From: Bifidobacterium santillanense
GTDB taxonomy: Bacteria > Actinomycetota > Actinomycetes > Actinomycetales > Bifidobacteriaceae
Reading direction: 5' to 3'
Assembly (NCBI RefSeq): GCF_018555385.1
Contig: NZ_JAFEJS010000008.1
Span: 62,001-126,000, forward strand
DNA: 64,000 nucleotides
Numbering within the stretch: the first letter of the stretch is position 1; every line of letters begins with the position of its first letter. Of this stretch, positions 7,793-18,300 are shown piece after piece. The position numbers were made by a program, and so were the translations under genes. Under the pieces are notes generated by a model. That model had not been told where the DNA came from, made no database searches, and saw only the letters and a list, made by a program, of their open reading frames with translations.

Positions 7793-9235
7793 ATGAATAA
7801 TACGATCTTCTATAAACCGGCCGAAGGATGGGTGGGCGACGTCATTCCCTACTGCGAAGGGGAGGAGTTCCATCTGTTCTACCTACATGAGCGTAGGGAA
7901 TCCCCACGCGAGGGAATGAGCTGGCGATTGGTGACGACCAAGGACTTTGTGCATTATGAGGACCGCGGCGATCGTTTGGTGCACGGCACGGCTCAGGATC
8001 CGGATTTCAACGCGTATACCGGCAGCGTAGTCAAAGACCATGATGGTCGTCATCACCTGTTCTATACCGGTCATAATCCACGTCATTGCGGTGACAACGG
8101 TCTGCCCCTGCAGCGGGTGATGCATGCGGTGAGTGAAGACGGCATGGCGACATGGCATAAGATTCCTGCGGATATCTTCGGCGCTCCCGTAGGGTATGAG
8201 CAGAGCGACTGGCGTGACCCGTTCGTGTTCTGGGATGAGGAATCGAAGATTTGGCGACTGGTGCTCGCTGCGCGGCATACGTCCGGTGCCGATCGAAGGC
8301 GCGGCGTGGTCGCCCAGTGCGTATCCAAGGATCTGTCTCGCTGGGAGATAGCGGAACCGTTATGGGATCCCGGTCGATATATTACGCAGGAATGCCCGGA
8401 TGTGTTCTTCTGGAACGGCTGGTGGTATCTGGTGTATTCGGAGTTCTCAGACGCTTTTGCGACGCGTTATCGTATGTCCCGTTCGTTGGAAGGGCCGTGG
8501 GTCGCTCCCTCGAGCGGCAAGGACAGCGTGGACGGTCGGGCGTTTTACGCGGCCAAGACCGCGCAGCGCGACGGTCGACGATTGTTTTTCGGCTGGATCC
8601 CCAGCCGTATCGGGGAATCCGATGAGGGTGCCTGGCAATGGGCCGGCACCATGTCGGTGTCGGAGGGAACACAGAACGCAGACGGTTCGTTGTCGTTCCG
8701 TATTCCCCATGAAGTCAAGTCCGCCTTCTCCGATCTGATGTGGAACGACGTGGGGAACCATGCCGTGGGGCGCTCGGACGGATATGATGCGAAGATGTTC
8801 GACCTCGATGTGCCACGATGCGCGTTGCTGCACGGCACGTTCGAGATCGGCGAGGATCGTGCCGATGCCGGAGTGATCGTGAAGGCCAGCAAGGACGGCG
8901 ACCTTGGCCATATCATCCGGTTTGAGCCCAAGCGTAGCCGTATGGTGGTGGATCGGTGGCCGAGACCTCGGACCGGCGGCGAGCAATGGCAGATTTCCGG
9001 TGATGTTCCCTTTGCCGTCGAATTGGAAAGACCGTGCGATCTGCCGGTGGGAAGGCATGAATTTGACATCATCATCGAAGATGATATCTGCGTAGTGAAT
9101 CTCGATCAGGATGTCATGTTGAGCACGCGTCTGGAAACATCATGGGGATCATCGTTCGGCGTGTTCTCCAATGACGGCGTAACCCGCTTCTCTGATTTCG
9201 CGGTCCTCACCAGGAATACGGAAGAGACGAAGTAA
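7793..9235 (+). CDS. GH32 beta-fructosidase, intracellular
   Basis: A 480-residue glycoside hydrolase family 32 enzyme that would release fructose from sucrose-type or short fructan substrates. All three catalytic motifs are present: D16 in VGDVIP (nucleophile), R141-D142-P143 (transition-state stabiliser) and E200-C201 in TQECPDVF (acid/base). The C-terminal 130 residues (HGTFEIG..., SWGSSFGVFSNDGVTRFSDF) form the usual beta-sandwich module. The ATG at 7793 is chosen for its AAAGGAG site over an upstream TTG. There is no signal peptide, so it acts on sugars imported by the ABC transporter genes that follow. Nucleophile context VGDVIP differs from the common WMNDPNG form. Confidence 0.92.
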   Translation: MNNTIFYKPAEGWVGDVIPYCEGEEFHLFYLHERRESPREGMSWRLVTTKDFVHYEDRGDRLVHGTAQDPDFNAYTGSVVKDHDGRHHLFYTGHNPRHCGDNGLPLQRVMHAVSEDGMATWHKIPADIFGAPVGYEQSDWRDPFVFWDEESKIWRLVLAARHTSGADRRRGVVAQCVSKDLSRWEIAEPLWDPGRYITQECPDVFFWNGWWYLVYSEFSDAFATRYRMSRSLEGPWVAPSSGKDSVDGRAFYAAKTAQRDGRRLFFGWIPSRIGESDEGAWQWAGTMSVSEGTQNADGSLSFRIPHEVKSAFSDLMWNDVGNHAVGRSDGYDAKMFDLDVPRCALLHGTFEIGEDRADAGVIVKASKDGDLGHIIRFEPKRSRMVVDRWPRPRTGGEQWQISGDVPFAVELERPCDLPVGRHEFDIIIEDDICVVNLDQDVMLSTRLETSWGSSFGVFSNDGVTRFSDFAVLTRNTEETK

Positions 9236-9382
9236 AGGTTCCCGGCAATGGCCGCGTTCCTTGGAAAGGGAGGTGCCGCTACCCCTACGTAGACATCAGG
9301 CGATACCGGTCGTCTCGAACAACATCCAACCACATACATACTCGTAAACAACAAATCTGATCAATCAATGGAGATGATTACG

Positions 9383-10726
9383 ATGCGAACCATGAAAACG
9401 CTGGCCGTATCCGTATTGGCCGCTGCTGCGCTGGTACTGTCCGGGTGCGGAACCAGTACGTCCTCAGTGAAACCGGACGATGTGAATCCCGAAGGCGAGA
9501 TCAAACCGCACGAGATATCGTGGCTGCTGTCCCGCCCGGTGGACGGTGGCGTGATCACGGCGATGAAGCAGATCGCCGCGGACTACGCGAAGGATCACGA
9601 AGGATTTGAGCTGAAGTTCATCACCACGCCAGACCGACCGTCTTACATCCAGAAACTGGAGACGCTTGCCGCCGCCAACAAGTTGCCGGAGCTCTTCGAC
9701 ATCGATGCCACGCCGTTCGCCGCGAAGCTGGCGAAGAAAGGCAGCATGGTGGACGTCGAGGCGATGCTGAAGGACATGGGTCTGTACGATGACTATCGCA
9801 CGTCCGCCTTGGACTACCAGCGTTTTGATGATGGCTCGTTGTATATGGTGCCGTTTGAATCTCAGGTGGAGGTGTTCTTCTACAACAAGGCGCTGCTCGC
9901 CAAGGCGGGAGTGGACATCCCCAAGACGCTTGACGACATACCTCAGATGTGTGCCGCGCTCAATAAGGCCGGTATCACTCCGATCACCATGGACGGCCAG
10001 GATATGTGGCCGCTGGAGAGGTTCATGGCCTACTACCCGTTCCGGGAGAGTGGCAATGACTACATCAAGAAGCTCAAGAAGGGCGAGGCCAAGTTGTCGG
10101 ATGAGACCGGCCGGAAGGCCGTGCAATGGATGGCCGACCTCGGATCGTCGGGCTGCTTCCAGGAAGGCTTCTCCTCCACTGGATATGCGGATGCGCAGGC
10201 ACTGTTCACTTCCGGTAAAGCGGCGATCTACAACACCGGCTCGTGGGATCTGCCGACGCTGGGCACCGAAGATTTGGACGCCTCGGTGCGCGATCAGATC
10301 GACTACTTCCTGCTACCGGTCACCGATGGAGGTGCCACAACGCAGAACGAGTATGTTGCGCCGTCCGGTATCGGCATGGCCGTCAACACCAAGGGATATG
10401 ACCCGCTTGTTCGCGACTTCCTGAAGTATGCGCTTGAGCAGTACCCGAAGGTGTATGGAGCCACCGGCCAGGTCAACCCCACTACCGGTGATGGCACCAC
10501 GCTGCCAAGCAATGCCACGGATCTCTACCAGCGCGTGGTGGATGAATCGGACAATGTCGGCGATGTTACCGCGATGCCGTGGGACACTCAGCTTGACTCG
10601 ACCTCGAACACCCGACTCCAGCAGGAACTGGTGCTGCTGGTGCAGGGCGATGTGAGCGTGGACGAGTTCATCGACACGATGGACGGAGTCATCGCTGAGA
10701 ACGGTCCGAAAGCCTTCGCCGAGTAA
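9383..10726 (+). CDS. Sugar ABC transporter solute-binding lipoprotein
   Basis: A 447-residue family 1 extracellular solute-binding protein. A signal peptide (MRTMKTLAVSVLAAAALV) ends in the lipobox LSGC with Cys22 as lipid anchor. Typical SBP_bac_1 features follow: YIQKLETLAAANKLPELFDI, the VPFESQVEVFFYNKALLAKAGV strand (MalE-like Y-N-K), and AAIYNTGSWDL. The chosen ATG has GGAG upstream; another ATG 15 bases earlier overlaps that site. It lies between the GH32 enzyme and two permeases, so its ligand is probably a fructo-oligosaccharide or other fructoside (inferred from context). Confidence 0.92.
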   Translation: MRTMKTLAVSVLAAAALVLSGCGTSTSSVKPDDVNPEGEIKPHEISWLLSRPVDGGVITAMKQIAADYAKDHEGFELKFITTPDRPSYIQKLETLAAANKLPELFDIDATPFAAKLAKKGSMVDVEAMLKDMGLYDDYRTSALDYQRFDDGSLYMVPFESQVEVFFYNKALLAKAGVDIPKTLDDIPQMCAALNKAGITPITMDGQDMWPLERFMAYYPFRESGNDYIKKLKKGEAKLSDETGRKAVQWMADLGSSGCFQEGFSSTGYADAQALFTSGKAAIYNTGSWDLPTLGTEDLDASVRDQIDYFLLPVTDGGATTQNEYVAPSGIGMAVNTKGYDPLVRDFLKYALEQYPKVYGATGQVNPTTGDGTTLPSNATDLYQRVVDESDNVGDVTAMPWDTQLDSTSNTRLQQELVLLVQGDVSVDEFIDTMDGVIAENGPKAFAE

Positions 10727-10827
10727 CGCTCGCGAATATATATGTCGGCAGGGGATGGCCGGTTACCCAAAGCACTGCCATTGCAACGGTCATCTCCCGC
10801 CGCCTTCCAAGATTGCAAGGAGCCTCC

Positions 10828-11700
10828 ATGCTGCCGTATCGTTCGAAAAAATCAGTGTTGATATTCCTTTTGCCGCCGTTGCTGTTCTATGGCCTCGGTG
10901 TGCTGATGCCGGTGATCCAGTCGCTGTTTCTCAGCTTCTTTGAGTGGGACGGCATCAGCGACATGCAATTCGTCGGTCTGGGTAACTATGCCAAGATGTT
11001 TGCTGGTGACGCGGTGTTCTGGCAAGCGTTCGGCAACTCCATGATCTACATGATGATCTGTCTGGTATTGCAGCTCGGTGGCGCATTACTGGTCGCCACA
11101 TTGCTCATGCAGCTCACTCGTGGCCGTGAAGTCATCAAGACGCTGTACCTGTTGCCGGCGGTGATCTCGACCGTCGCCATCGGTTTCCTGTTCCAGCGCA
11201 TCTATTCGATGGATCCGGTGGGCCTACTGAACCGGTTGCTGCAAGTGGTCGGGCTTGGTGATCTGGCAAGGCCGTGGCTGTCCGACACCCATACGGTGCT
11301 TGCGGCAGTGTCCGTCCCGGAAGGCTGGCGGTTCTCCGGTCTGTACATGCTCATCATCTACGCCGCGTTCATGTCGATCCTGGCCGAGATCGAGGAGGCG
11401 GCCAAACTCGACGGTGTCAACGAATGGCAGCTGTTCGCCAAGATTCGTTTCCCGTACATTCGGCCGGTGTGGATCACCACGGTGGTCATGGCCGTGACAT
11501 ATGCGTTGCGTGGCTTCGATATCCCCTACCTGCTGTCGAATGGCCGCCATGGGCAGCTCGTGACCACGTACATGTACCGTACCGCGTTCACGAACACGAA
11601 TTACGGGTATGCCAGCGCGATGTCGGTGTTCATCGTGGTCGAATGCCTGGTCGCGGTCGGATTGATCTTCGGACTGATGAAAAGGAAGGTGGACGAATGA
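10828..11700 (+). CDS. Sugar ABC transporter permease, MalF type
   Basis: A 290-residue inner-membrane permease with six hydrophobic segments. The EAA loop that contacts the ATPase is visible as EIEEAAKLDGVNEWQLFAKI followed by RFPYIRP. The start ATG at 10828 follows AAGGAG directly, so an upstream in-frame TTG is not used. It overlaps the next permease by 4 bp. It would pair with that protein to form the channel for the sugar bound by the upstream lipoprotein. No ATPase gene is nearby; actinobacterial systems of this kind often share a distant MsiK-like ATPase. Confidence 0.93.
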   Translation: MLPYRSKKSVLIFLLPPLLFYGLGVLMPVIQSLFLSFFEWDGISDMQFVGLGNYAKMFAGDAVFWQAFGNSMIYMMICLVLQLGGALLVATLLMQLTRGREVIKTLYLLPAVISTVAIGFLFQRIYSMDPVGLLNRLLQVVGLGDLARPWLSDTHTVLAAVSVPEGWRFSGLYMLIIYAAFMSILAEIEEAAKLDGVNEWQLFAKIRFPYIRPVWITTVVMAVTYALRGFDIPYLLSNGRHGQLVTTYMYRTAFTNTNYGYASAMSVFIVVECLVAVGLIFGLMKRKVDE

Positions 11701-12608
11701 CGGGTGTGGAATCGTTGCCGAGCATGAGATCCTGGTATAAGCAATCCTTCAATAACGTGGAAGGATATCGGCATCATCGGCGTATCACGGTGCATCGTAT
11801 TATCACGTGGGTGCTGATCGCGATCATCATGGTAATTCAGGTGTATCCGCTGCTATGGCTGTTCATCACCAGCGTGCGCACGGAGCATGATTTCGCTGCG
11901 GGGGATCCGTTCGGCATACCGCAGCAGTTCACGCTCGATAATTATGCACGTGCCTTTGAATCGGGAAACCTTGGTCGGTATATCCTGAACAGCGTCATCG
12001 TGACCTTCGGCTCGAACTTCTTCATCGTGATTCTCGGCATGATGGCGGCATACGCTTTGCAAGTGCTGCGATTCAAGGGCGGCAAGATTATCCGCATGAT
12101 CTTCATGATGGGCATCATCGTGCCCGTGCAGATCTCGCTGGTGCCGTTGTTCATCGATTATTCGCAGGTCGGTCTACTGGATACGTATTGGTCGATGATC
12201 ATCCCGCTGGCCGGTTTCTCGATACCGATGTCGGTGTTCCTGTTCAGCTCGTTCTACCAGTACATTCCCTCGGAGACCTATGAGGCCGCATCGATCGACG
12301 GCGCCGGCCCGTACCGCATCTTCGCGCAGATCACACTGCCACTGTCGCTCAACACGATCGTGACGGTGGTGCTGGTCAACAGCATCTTCATCTGGAATGA
12401 ATTCATCTTCGCGAACACCTTCGTGCTAACCGATGATCTGAAGACCATTCCGCTTGGCTTGCAGAACTACATCGGGGCGATGGGCAACACGGACTGGACT
12501 GCTACTTTTGCCGCCGTTTGTGTCACAATTACACCATTGATGTTGGTGTTCCTGGTCTTGAACAAGGCTATGATCCAAGGCCTGGAAGGTGGCGCGACCA
12601 AGGGATGA
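11697..12608 (+). CDS. Sugar ABC transporter permease, MalG type
   Basis: A 303-residue permease starting at the ATG that overlaps the previous stop (ATGA), preceded by AAGGAAGGT. The cytoplasmic N-terminus of about 35 residues leads into six membrane spans. The EAA loop reads ETYEAASIDGAGPYRIFAQI then TLPLSLNTI, and the characteristic VQISLVPLF of MalG-type permeases is present. It forms the second half of the fructoside transporter. The gene is followed after 3 bases by the LacI regulator. Confidence 0.93.
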   Translation: MTGVESLPSMRSWYKQSFNNVEGYRHHRRITVHRIITWVLIAIIMVIQVYPLLWLFITSVRTEHDFAAGDPFGIPQQFTLDNYARAFESGNLGRYILNSVIVTFGSNFFIVILGMMAAYALQVLRFKGGKIIRMIFMMGIIVPVQISLVPLFIDYSQVGLLDTYWSMIIPLAGFSIPMSVFLFSSFYQYIPSETYEAASIDGAGPYRIFAQITLPLSLNTIVTVVLVNSIFIWNEFIFANTFVLTDDLKTIPLGLQNYIGAMGNTDWTATFAAVCVTITPLMLVFLVLNKAMIQGLEGGATKG

Positions 12609-12611
12609 TCG

Positions 12612-13688
12612 ATGGCAGTGCAGCGAATAGCAGACCCCGCATCTGAGAACTCGCGGGAGCGGAAGAACGGGAAACGTTCCTCCGTGACGTTGAAGGATGT
12701 GGCCGCGGCGGCCGGAACCTCGGTATCCACGGTGTCGTTGGTCATGAACCATAAGCCGGGCGCGCGCATCGGCAAGGACGCGCGCGCCCGAGTGCTCAAG
12801 GCCATCGATGAGTTGGGATATCGGCCGAACACCCTGGCGCAGGGACTGGCTCGCGGACGATCGAATTTCATCGGTCTGGTGGCGGATTCCATCGCGACGA
12901 CACCGTTCGCGGGACAGATCATCCATGGCGCTCAGGAAGAGGCCTGGAAGCGTGGATATGTACTGTTGATCGCCAACACCGAGGGCGACCGTGACCTTGA
13001 GCGTCGTGCCATCGAGGAATTCATGGAGCACAACGTCAGCGGTGTCATCTACTCGACGTGGTACCACCATGAGATCACCATGCCGCCGGAGCTGACGCAG
13101 GTCACCACGGTACTGGTGAATTGCAGCGATCCGAACAGCGAGGTCACGGCGGTGGTCCCGGATGAATTCCGTGGCGGCAAGGCCGCGGCGCAGATGCTGA
13201 TCGATGCCGGGCATCGGCGAATCGCCTTTGTGAATTCGACCAGCATCTCACCCGCCCGAACGGGGCGACGCGCCGGATATCTTGCGGCACTTGAGGAGGC
13301 TGGCATCCCCGCGGACGAGAGTCTGATGTTCGACACCATGCCGTATCAAGAAGGCGGCATGCGAATCGCCGAGCAGGTGGTGCAGACCGGGGCGACCGGT
13401 GTGTGCTGTCATAATGACCGTGTGGCCATGGGATTATACGATGCGTTGCGTGATCGTGGTCTGCGGATCCCCGATGATCTTTCAGTGGTCGGGTTCGACA
13501 ACCAGGAGGTCATTGCCGCGCATATGTCGCCGCCGTTGTCAACGGTGCAACTGCCTCATTATGAGCTTGGCGTGGTCGGGGTGAAGATGCTGCTGGAAGA
13601 CGTAGAATCCCCCGATCGTGCGGGATTTTCGAGAACCATCCGCATCGACTGTCCTCCGGTGATGCGCGATTCCATACGTCGGCTGTGA
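12612..13688 (+). CDS. LacI/GalR-family transcriptional repressor
   Basis: A 358-residue regulator. Residues about 25-75 carry the LacI DNA-binding domain: VTLKDVAAAAGTSVSTVSLV as helix-turn-helix and the hinge helix RPNTLAQGLARGRSN. The rest is a periplasmic-binding-protein fold with GLVADSIATTPFAGQIIHGA and the C-terminal VVGFDNQEVIAAHMSPPLST. A 22-residue polar N-terminal extension precedes the DNA-binding domain. As last gene of the GH32 operon it probably represses the operon through the paired operators at 7675-7690 and 7760-7775, with the imported sugar as inducer. Confidence 0.92.
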   Translation: MAVQRIADPASENSRERKNGKRSSVTLKDVAAAAGTSVSTVSLVMNHKPGARIGKDARARVLKAIDELGYRPNTLAQGLARGRSNFIGLVADSIATTPFAGQIIHGAQEEAWKRGYVLLIANTEGDRDLERRAIEEFMEHNVSGVIYSTWYHHEITMPPELTQVTTVLVNCSDPNSEVTAVVPDEFRGGKAAAQMLIDAGHRRIAFVNSTSISPARTGRRAGYLAALEEAGIPADESLMFDTMPYQEGGMRIAEQVVQTGATGVCCHNDRVAMGLYDALRDRGLRIPDDLSVVGFDNQEVIAAHMSPPLSTVQLPHYELGVVGVKMLLEDVESPDRAGFSRTIRIDCPPVMRDSIRRL

Positions 13689-13859
13689 CACGGATGGGCA
13701 CCCTGCATGGTCAATCTTTATACATCCGATGTGACATGGCTTCGTGTCCTGCTTTCCAATCGCGGTTCATCTTGTTTGGCGACAGAAAAACGTACACAGG
13801 ACACGGGCCATGCCCCTATCTCAAGGCCAGACCAAAGTGCGCAAGAATTCGGGCGTTAT

Positions 13860-14584
13860 CTGTGCCCGGTCAGGTGGTGATCACGCCGCACGCCGGCGAG
13901 ATGGCGGCGCTGCTCAACCGGCTCGAGGCCGATTCGTCGCCGAGGTCGGGCGCCGCTCAGGCCGATGAGACGACGGAGGACGCCCCTGCCGGCCCCGCTT
14001 CCGATGGTGCCGCCGTCCGCGCCGACGCCGGCACCGCCGAATCCGGTGCGTTGGGGACCGACGCACCGACGGACGGCCGGGACGGGACGGACGCGATCGC
14101 CGCGGCACCGGAGCGGACCGGCCGGCCGCGTCACGCCGGCTCCACCGATTCGTCACGGTTCACCGCGCAGGATGTGGTGTCCCAGCCGCTCGCCAGTACA
14201 CGCCACGCGCACGAGCTGACCGGCGCGACGGTGCTGCTCAAGGGCGCGGTGACCATCGTCGTGGATGAGGACCACGTCTATGTCTCCGGCAGCGCCCCCA
14301 CATGGCGGGCCACCGCCGGCGTCGGCGACGTGCTTGCCGGGCTCGCCGGCGCACTGCTGGCGCAGCAGGGTGCCGAGATCACCACGGCCGAGACGGTGGC
14401 GTCCGCCGCCTACCTGCATGGCATGGCCGCGGCGATCGCCTCGGAATCCGAGCAGCAGGGCTGGCAGGAGCCCGAGCTGGTGGGGCACGGCCGCCGTCAG
14501 CGGGTCATGACGCTTGGCCACCCCATCGTGGCGGGCGACGTGATTCGCGCCATCCCTGAGGCCACCGCCGACGTCATCGCGTGA
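13860..14584 (+). pseudogene. nnrD: 3' fragment of nnrD (NAD(P)HX dehydratase)
   Basis: From about VPGQVVITPHAGEM (codon at 13862) this frame is the C-terminal half of the ADP-dependent NAD(P)HX dehydratase, which repairs hydrated NAD(P)H. The T-P-H-A-G-E motif, the LLKGAVTIVVD strand and the nucleotide-binding AGVGDVLAG loop are intact. The N-terminal epimerase domain and the first half of the dehydratase domain are missing; the codons before 13860 have no similarity to the family and the base composition changes there. A long Asp/Ala/Thr-rich insert lies after GEMAALLNRL. The break marks where the accessory DNA to the left meets the chromosome. No function is expected unless the missing half is fused elsewhere. 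Confidence 0.8.
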
Positions 14585-14640
14585 TGGCCGTCGCATGGGG
14601 GCCCGACCGGGGTCCAGCGGAGCGCAACCGCACCCGCGTC

Positions 14641-15354
14641 TCAGGCCTCCGGCCCGCCCTCGATGTCGAGACGGTAGCCCATGCCGGTCTCCGTCCTCAG
14701 GTATCTGGGCCGCGCGGGGTCCGGCTCGATCTTCTTGCGCAGCTGCGAAACATACAGTCGCAGATAACCAGTGTCCTTGACGTGCTGCGCCCCCCAGATC
14801 GAGGTGAGCAGGTCCTGACGGGTCACGAGCTTGCCGGCATTGCGCACCAGCACTTCGAGCACCTTCCACTCGGTGGGTGTGAGCCGCACGCGAATCTCGC
14901 GTCCCGCTCCCCCGCGGAACACGGCGTGCGCGTTGAGGTCCACGGTCACGTCGCCGAACCGCATCAGCGGCGTCTCGCTTTCCGCTGAGTTCTCCTGCGA
15001 AACCCGGCGCAGCAGGGCGCGGATGCGGGCCAGCAGCTCGTCGATGGACACGGGCTTGGTCACATAGTCGTCGGCGCCCGCGTCCAACGCCGCCACCTTC
15101 TCACGCGCGTCGGTGCGCCCGGACACCACCAGGATCGGCGCCTCGGTCCAGCCGCGCACGCCCTGGATCACGCCCATGCCGTCCATCCTTGGCATGCCGA
15201 GATCCAGCACGAACAGGTCGGGATGCTCCTCGACCGCCGCCGTGATGCATTCGACGCCGTCACGCGCGGTGACGATGTCGTAGCCCTGCGAGTGCAGGGT
15301 GATCTTCAACGCCTTGAGAAACTGCGGATCGTCGTCCGCCACCAGAATCTTCAT
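14641..15354 (-). CDS. kdpE: KdpE response regulator
   Basis: A 237-residue OmpR/PhoB-type regulator of the kdp K+ transport genes. Receiver domain: acidic pocket ADDDP at 6-10, phospho-acceptor D51 in LDLGMPRMDG, and K in DYVTKPVS. The C-terminal winged helix contains LTPTEWKVLEVLVRNAGKLVTRQDLLTSIWG and ends with LRLYVSQLRKKIEPDPARPRYLRTETGMGYRL. Its start overlaps the kdpD stop by 4 bp, so the pair is translated together. It is last in the leftward kdp cluster. Confidence 0.95.
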   Translation of the reverse strand: MKILVADDDPQFLKALKITLHSQGYDIVTARDGVECITAAVEEHPDLFVLDLGMPRMDGMGVIQGVRGWTEAPILVVSGRTDAREKVAALDAGADDYVTKPVSIDELLARIRALLRRVSQENSAESETPLMRFGDVTVDLNAHAVFRGGAGREIRVRLTPTEWKVLEVLVRNAGKLVTRQDLLTSIWGAQHVKDTGYLRLYVSQLRKKIEPDPARPRYLRTETGMGYRLDIEGGPEA

Positions 15355-18300
15355 CGGCGTGCCTCCTCTCCCGAATCCGTCATCGACGGGCCCATGCCCG
15401 TCGTTCTATCACCGGTGCCGGCGTCGACGACATCCATCAAGGCCGGCTCCTCGCCAGACCGCAGGCCGTCTGCGGAAACGCCGTCGTAGCGCTGTTCGTC
15501 AACATCCGCGTCCGCAGCGTCCCGCCGCTCGTCGGGTGCGGAATCGGAGCCCGACGCCGACTCCGCACCCGCCCCGGCGTCGCCGTCGGCCGGGGAGCCG
15601 GAATCGTCGGCGTCCGCATCCCCCGCATCCTTGCCGCCGCGCATGATGCCGTAGTTGATGAACCGGTCGAGCCCGCGCTCGTCGGACTGCCCACTGCCCG
15701 GCAGCGGCAGGATCACATCGGACATGGCCCCCGACACGTTCAGCGTGTCCTTGGCAAGGATGTCGGCCGGATTGGGCCGGTCGCCGGCCGGAATCGGCTG
15801 TCCGGCGCGCAGCTTCTGGTCGGCCACGCGCAGGGTGATCACGATGGTCAGGCCGCCGCCCGGCGTGTCCTCGGGACTGATCGAACCGCCCATCGATTCG
15901 ACGAACCCCTTCGACAGCGCCATGCCCAGACCCAGACCGGTGGTGTTGTCCGTGTCGCCGAGCCGGTGGAACGGCAGGAAGATGTCGTTCTTGCGCGAGT
16001 CGGGCACGCCGGGGCCCTGATCGGCCACGCGGATCTCGACCATGCCGTTGAACGAGGAGGCGGACAGCCGTACCCGCTTGGAGGACGGGGTGAACCGCAT
16101 CGCGTTGACCAGCACGTTCGACAGCGCGCGGCGGAGCAGGGCCGGGTCGGCCACGACCAGCGGCAGGTCGGGGGCGATGTCCAGGTCGATGGACCACGGC
16201 CCGATGCCGAGTTCGTCGAACAGCGGGATGATCTCCTCTCCCACGTCCGTGGCCACCAGCGACAGCGGCAGCGCACCCTCGCGGATGCGCGAGACGTCGA
16301 GCAGGTCGGTGACGAGTTTGGTGAGCTGCTTCAGACCGTTGGAGGCCACGTTGAGCAGTTCCTTGCGGTCCCGCGCGCTCATCGTGTCGCCCATGCGCTG
16401 CAGGCCGGAGACGGCGGCGGTGGCCGAGGCAAGCGGACGGCGCAGGTCATGGCTGACCGCGTTGAGCAGGCCGGTGCGCACCTTCTCGGCGGCGGCGAGC
16501 GGGCCGATCTCTCTGGCCTTGCGCTCCAGATCCTTGTGCTCGAGCACGGTCTGGATCTGTGAGAGGATGGCCAGCAGCATGCGCTGGTCCAACGCCTCGA
16601 CGGGCTTGCCGTACAGCTTGAGTTCCGGCCCGGCGTCCGACATGGCTATGGTCTCCGGCTCCGCGACCGAGGCGGCCACGTCTCCGCCTCCGTCGGTGGC
16701 GGAATCCGTCTTCGTACCCGGCTCGCCGTCCGAGATGATGATGTGACCGCCCTGCACGACGCGCACGCAGGAGAAGCCGAACGCCTCGCGGGTGCGGTGC
16801 ACGATGGCCTGGAGCGGATCGTCGCTGCGCAGCACCGCCCCGGCCACGCTGGCCAGGATCTCCGATTCGGCGCTGGCACGCTGGGCCTGCCGCGCGATGG
16901 TGTCGGCGCGGTCCACCACCGCGGAGACGATGATGCCCACGAGCACGTAGAGCACGATGGTCACCATGTCCGAGGCGCGCACCACGTGGAAGGCGCCTAT
17001 GGGCACCGTGTAGAGCAGGTCCAGCACCAGTCCGGAAAGCACCGCACACACCATGGCGGGCATAAGCCCGCCGATCACGGCGGAGACCACCACCAGCATC
17101 TGCAGCACCAGGGCGTCGCGCTGCGCATAGGCGGGCGCGCTGAACCGGTACAGCATCCAGCCGGTGAGCAGCACGGACAGCATGGCGAACGCGAACCCGG
17201 CCGCCCTGCGCCTCCACGCGATCGGATGCCTGTTCGAGGAGGGCATCCTGAAGCCCTTGTTGACGAACGAGTGCGTGACGATATGGACGTCGATGTCCCC
17301 GGATTTCTCGATGATGCCGTTGGGCGTGGAGGGCCGGCCCAGCCAACGCGAAAGCGCGTTGCGCCGGGAGACGCCGACGATCACCTGCGTGGCGTTGTTC
17401 GCATGCGCATAGTCGAGCAGGGCCTCCGAGATGTCCTCGCCGACGATCTGATGATAGGTGCCGCCCAGCTCCTCGACGAGCTCGCGCTGCTTGATGAGCA
17501 GGGCGGGGTTGGAGCCGGCCAGCCCGTCCTCGGGGGTGACGTGCACGGCGATGAGGTCGCCTCCACCGGACGCCCGGGCCACACGGGCCCCGCGCCGCAG
17601 CAGCTGCTCGCCTTCGGGCCCGCCGGACAGCGCAACGATCACACGCTCGCGCGTCTCCCATTTGGCGTTGATGTGGTGCTCCTCGCGGTAGGCCTTGAGC
17701 GCCTCGTCCACGCGCCCGGCCAGCCAAAGCAGGGCCAGCTCGCGCAGGGCGGTGAGGTTGCCGACGCGGAAGTAGTTGCTCAGGGCCGCATCCACGCGGT
17801 CGGGCTTGTAGACGAATCCGGCGGCCAAACGCTCGCGAAGGCCCTCGGGCGGCAGATCTACCAGCTCGACCTGGGAGGCGGAGCGCAGCACCTTGTCCGG
17901 CACGGTCTCCTTCTGCGTGCTGCCGGTGATCTCGCGCACCACGTCATTGAGCGATTCGATGTGCTGCACGTTGATGGTGGTGATCACGTCGATGCCGGCA
18001 TCGAGCAGGTCCAAGACATCCTGCCAGCGCTTCTTGTGCACCGATCCGGGCGCGTTGGTGTGGGCGAGCTCGTCGACGAGCGCCACCTGCGGATGCCGTT
18101 CGATGATCTTGAACAGGTCCATCTCCTCGAGCCACATGCCACGGTAGCGCAGCCGGCGCCGCGGCATCATCTCGAGCCCTTCGGCGGCCTTGGCCGTGGC
18201 GGCGCGCCCGTGGGTCTCCAACAGGGCGATGACCACGTCCTTGCCGTCCTCCTGCAGGCGATGCCCCTCCCTGAGCATCGCGCACGTCTTGCCCACGCCT

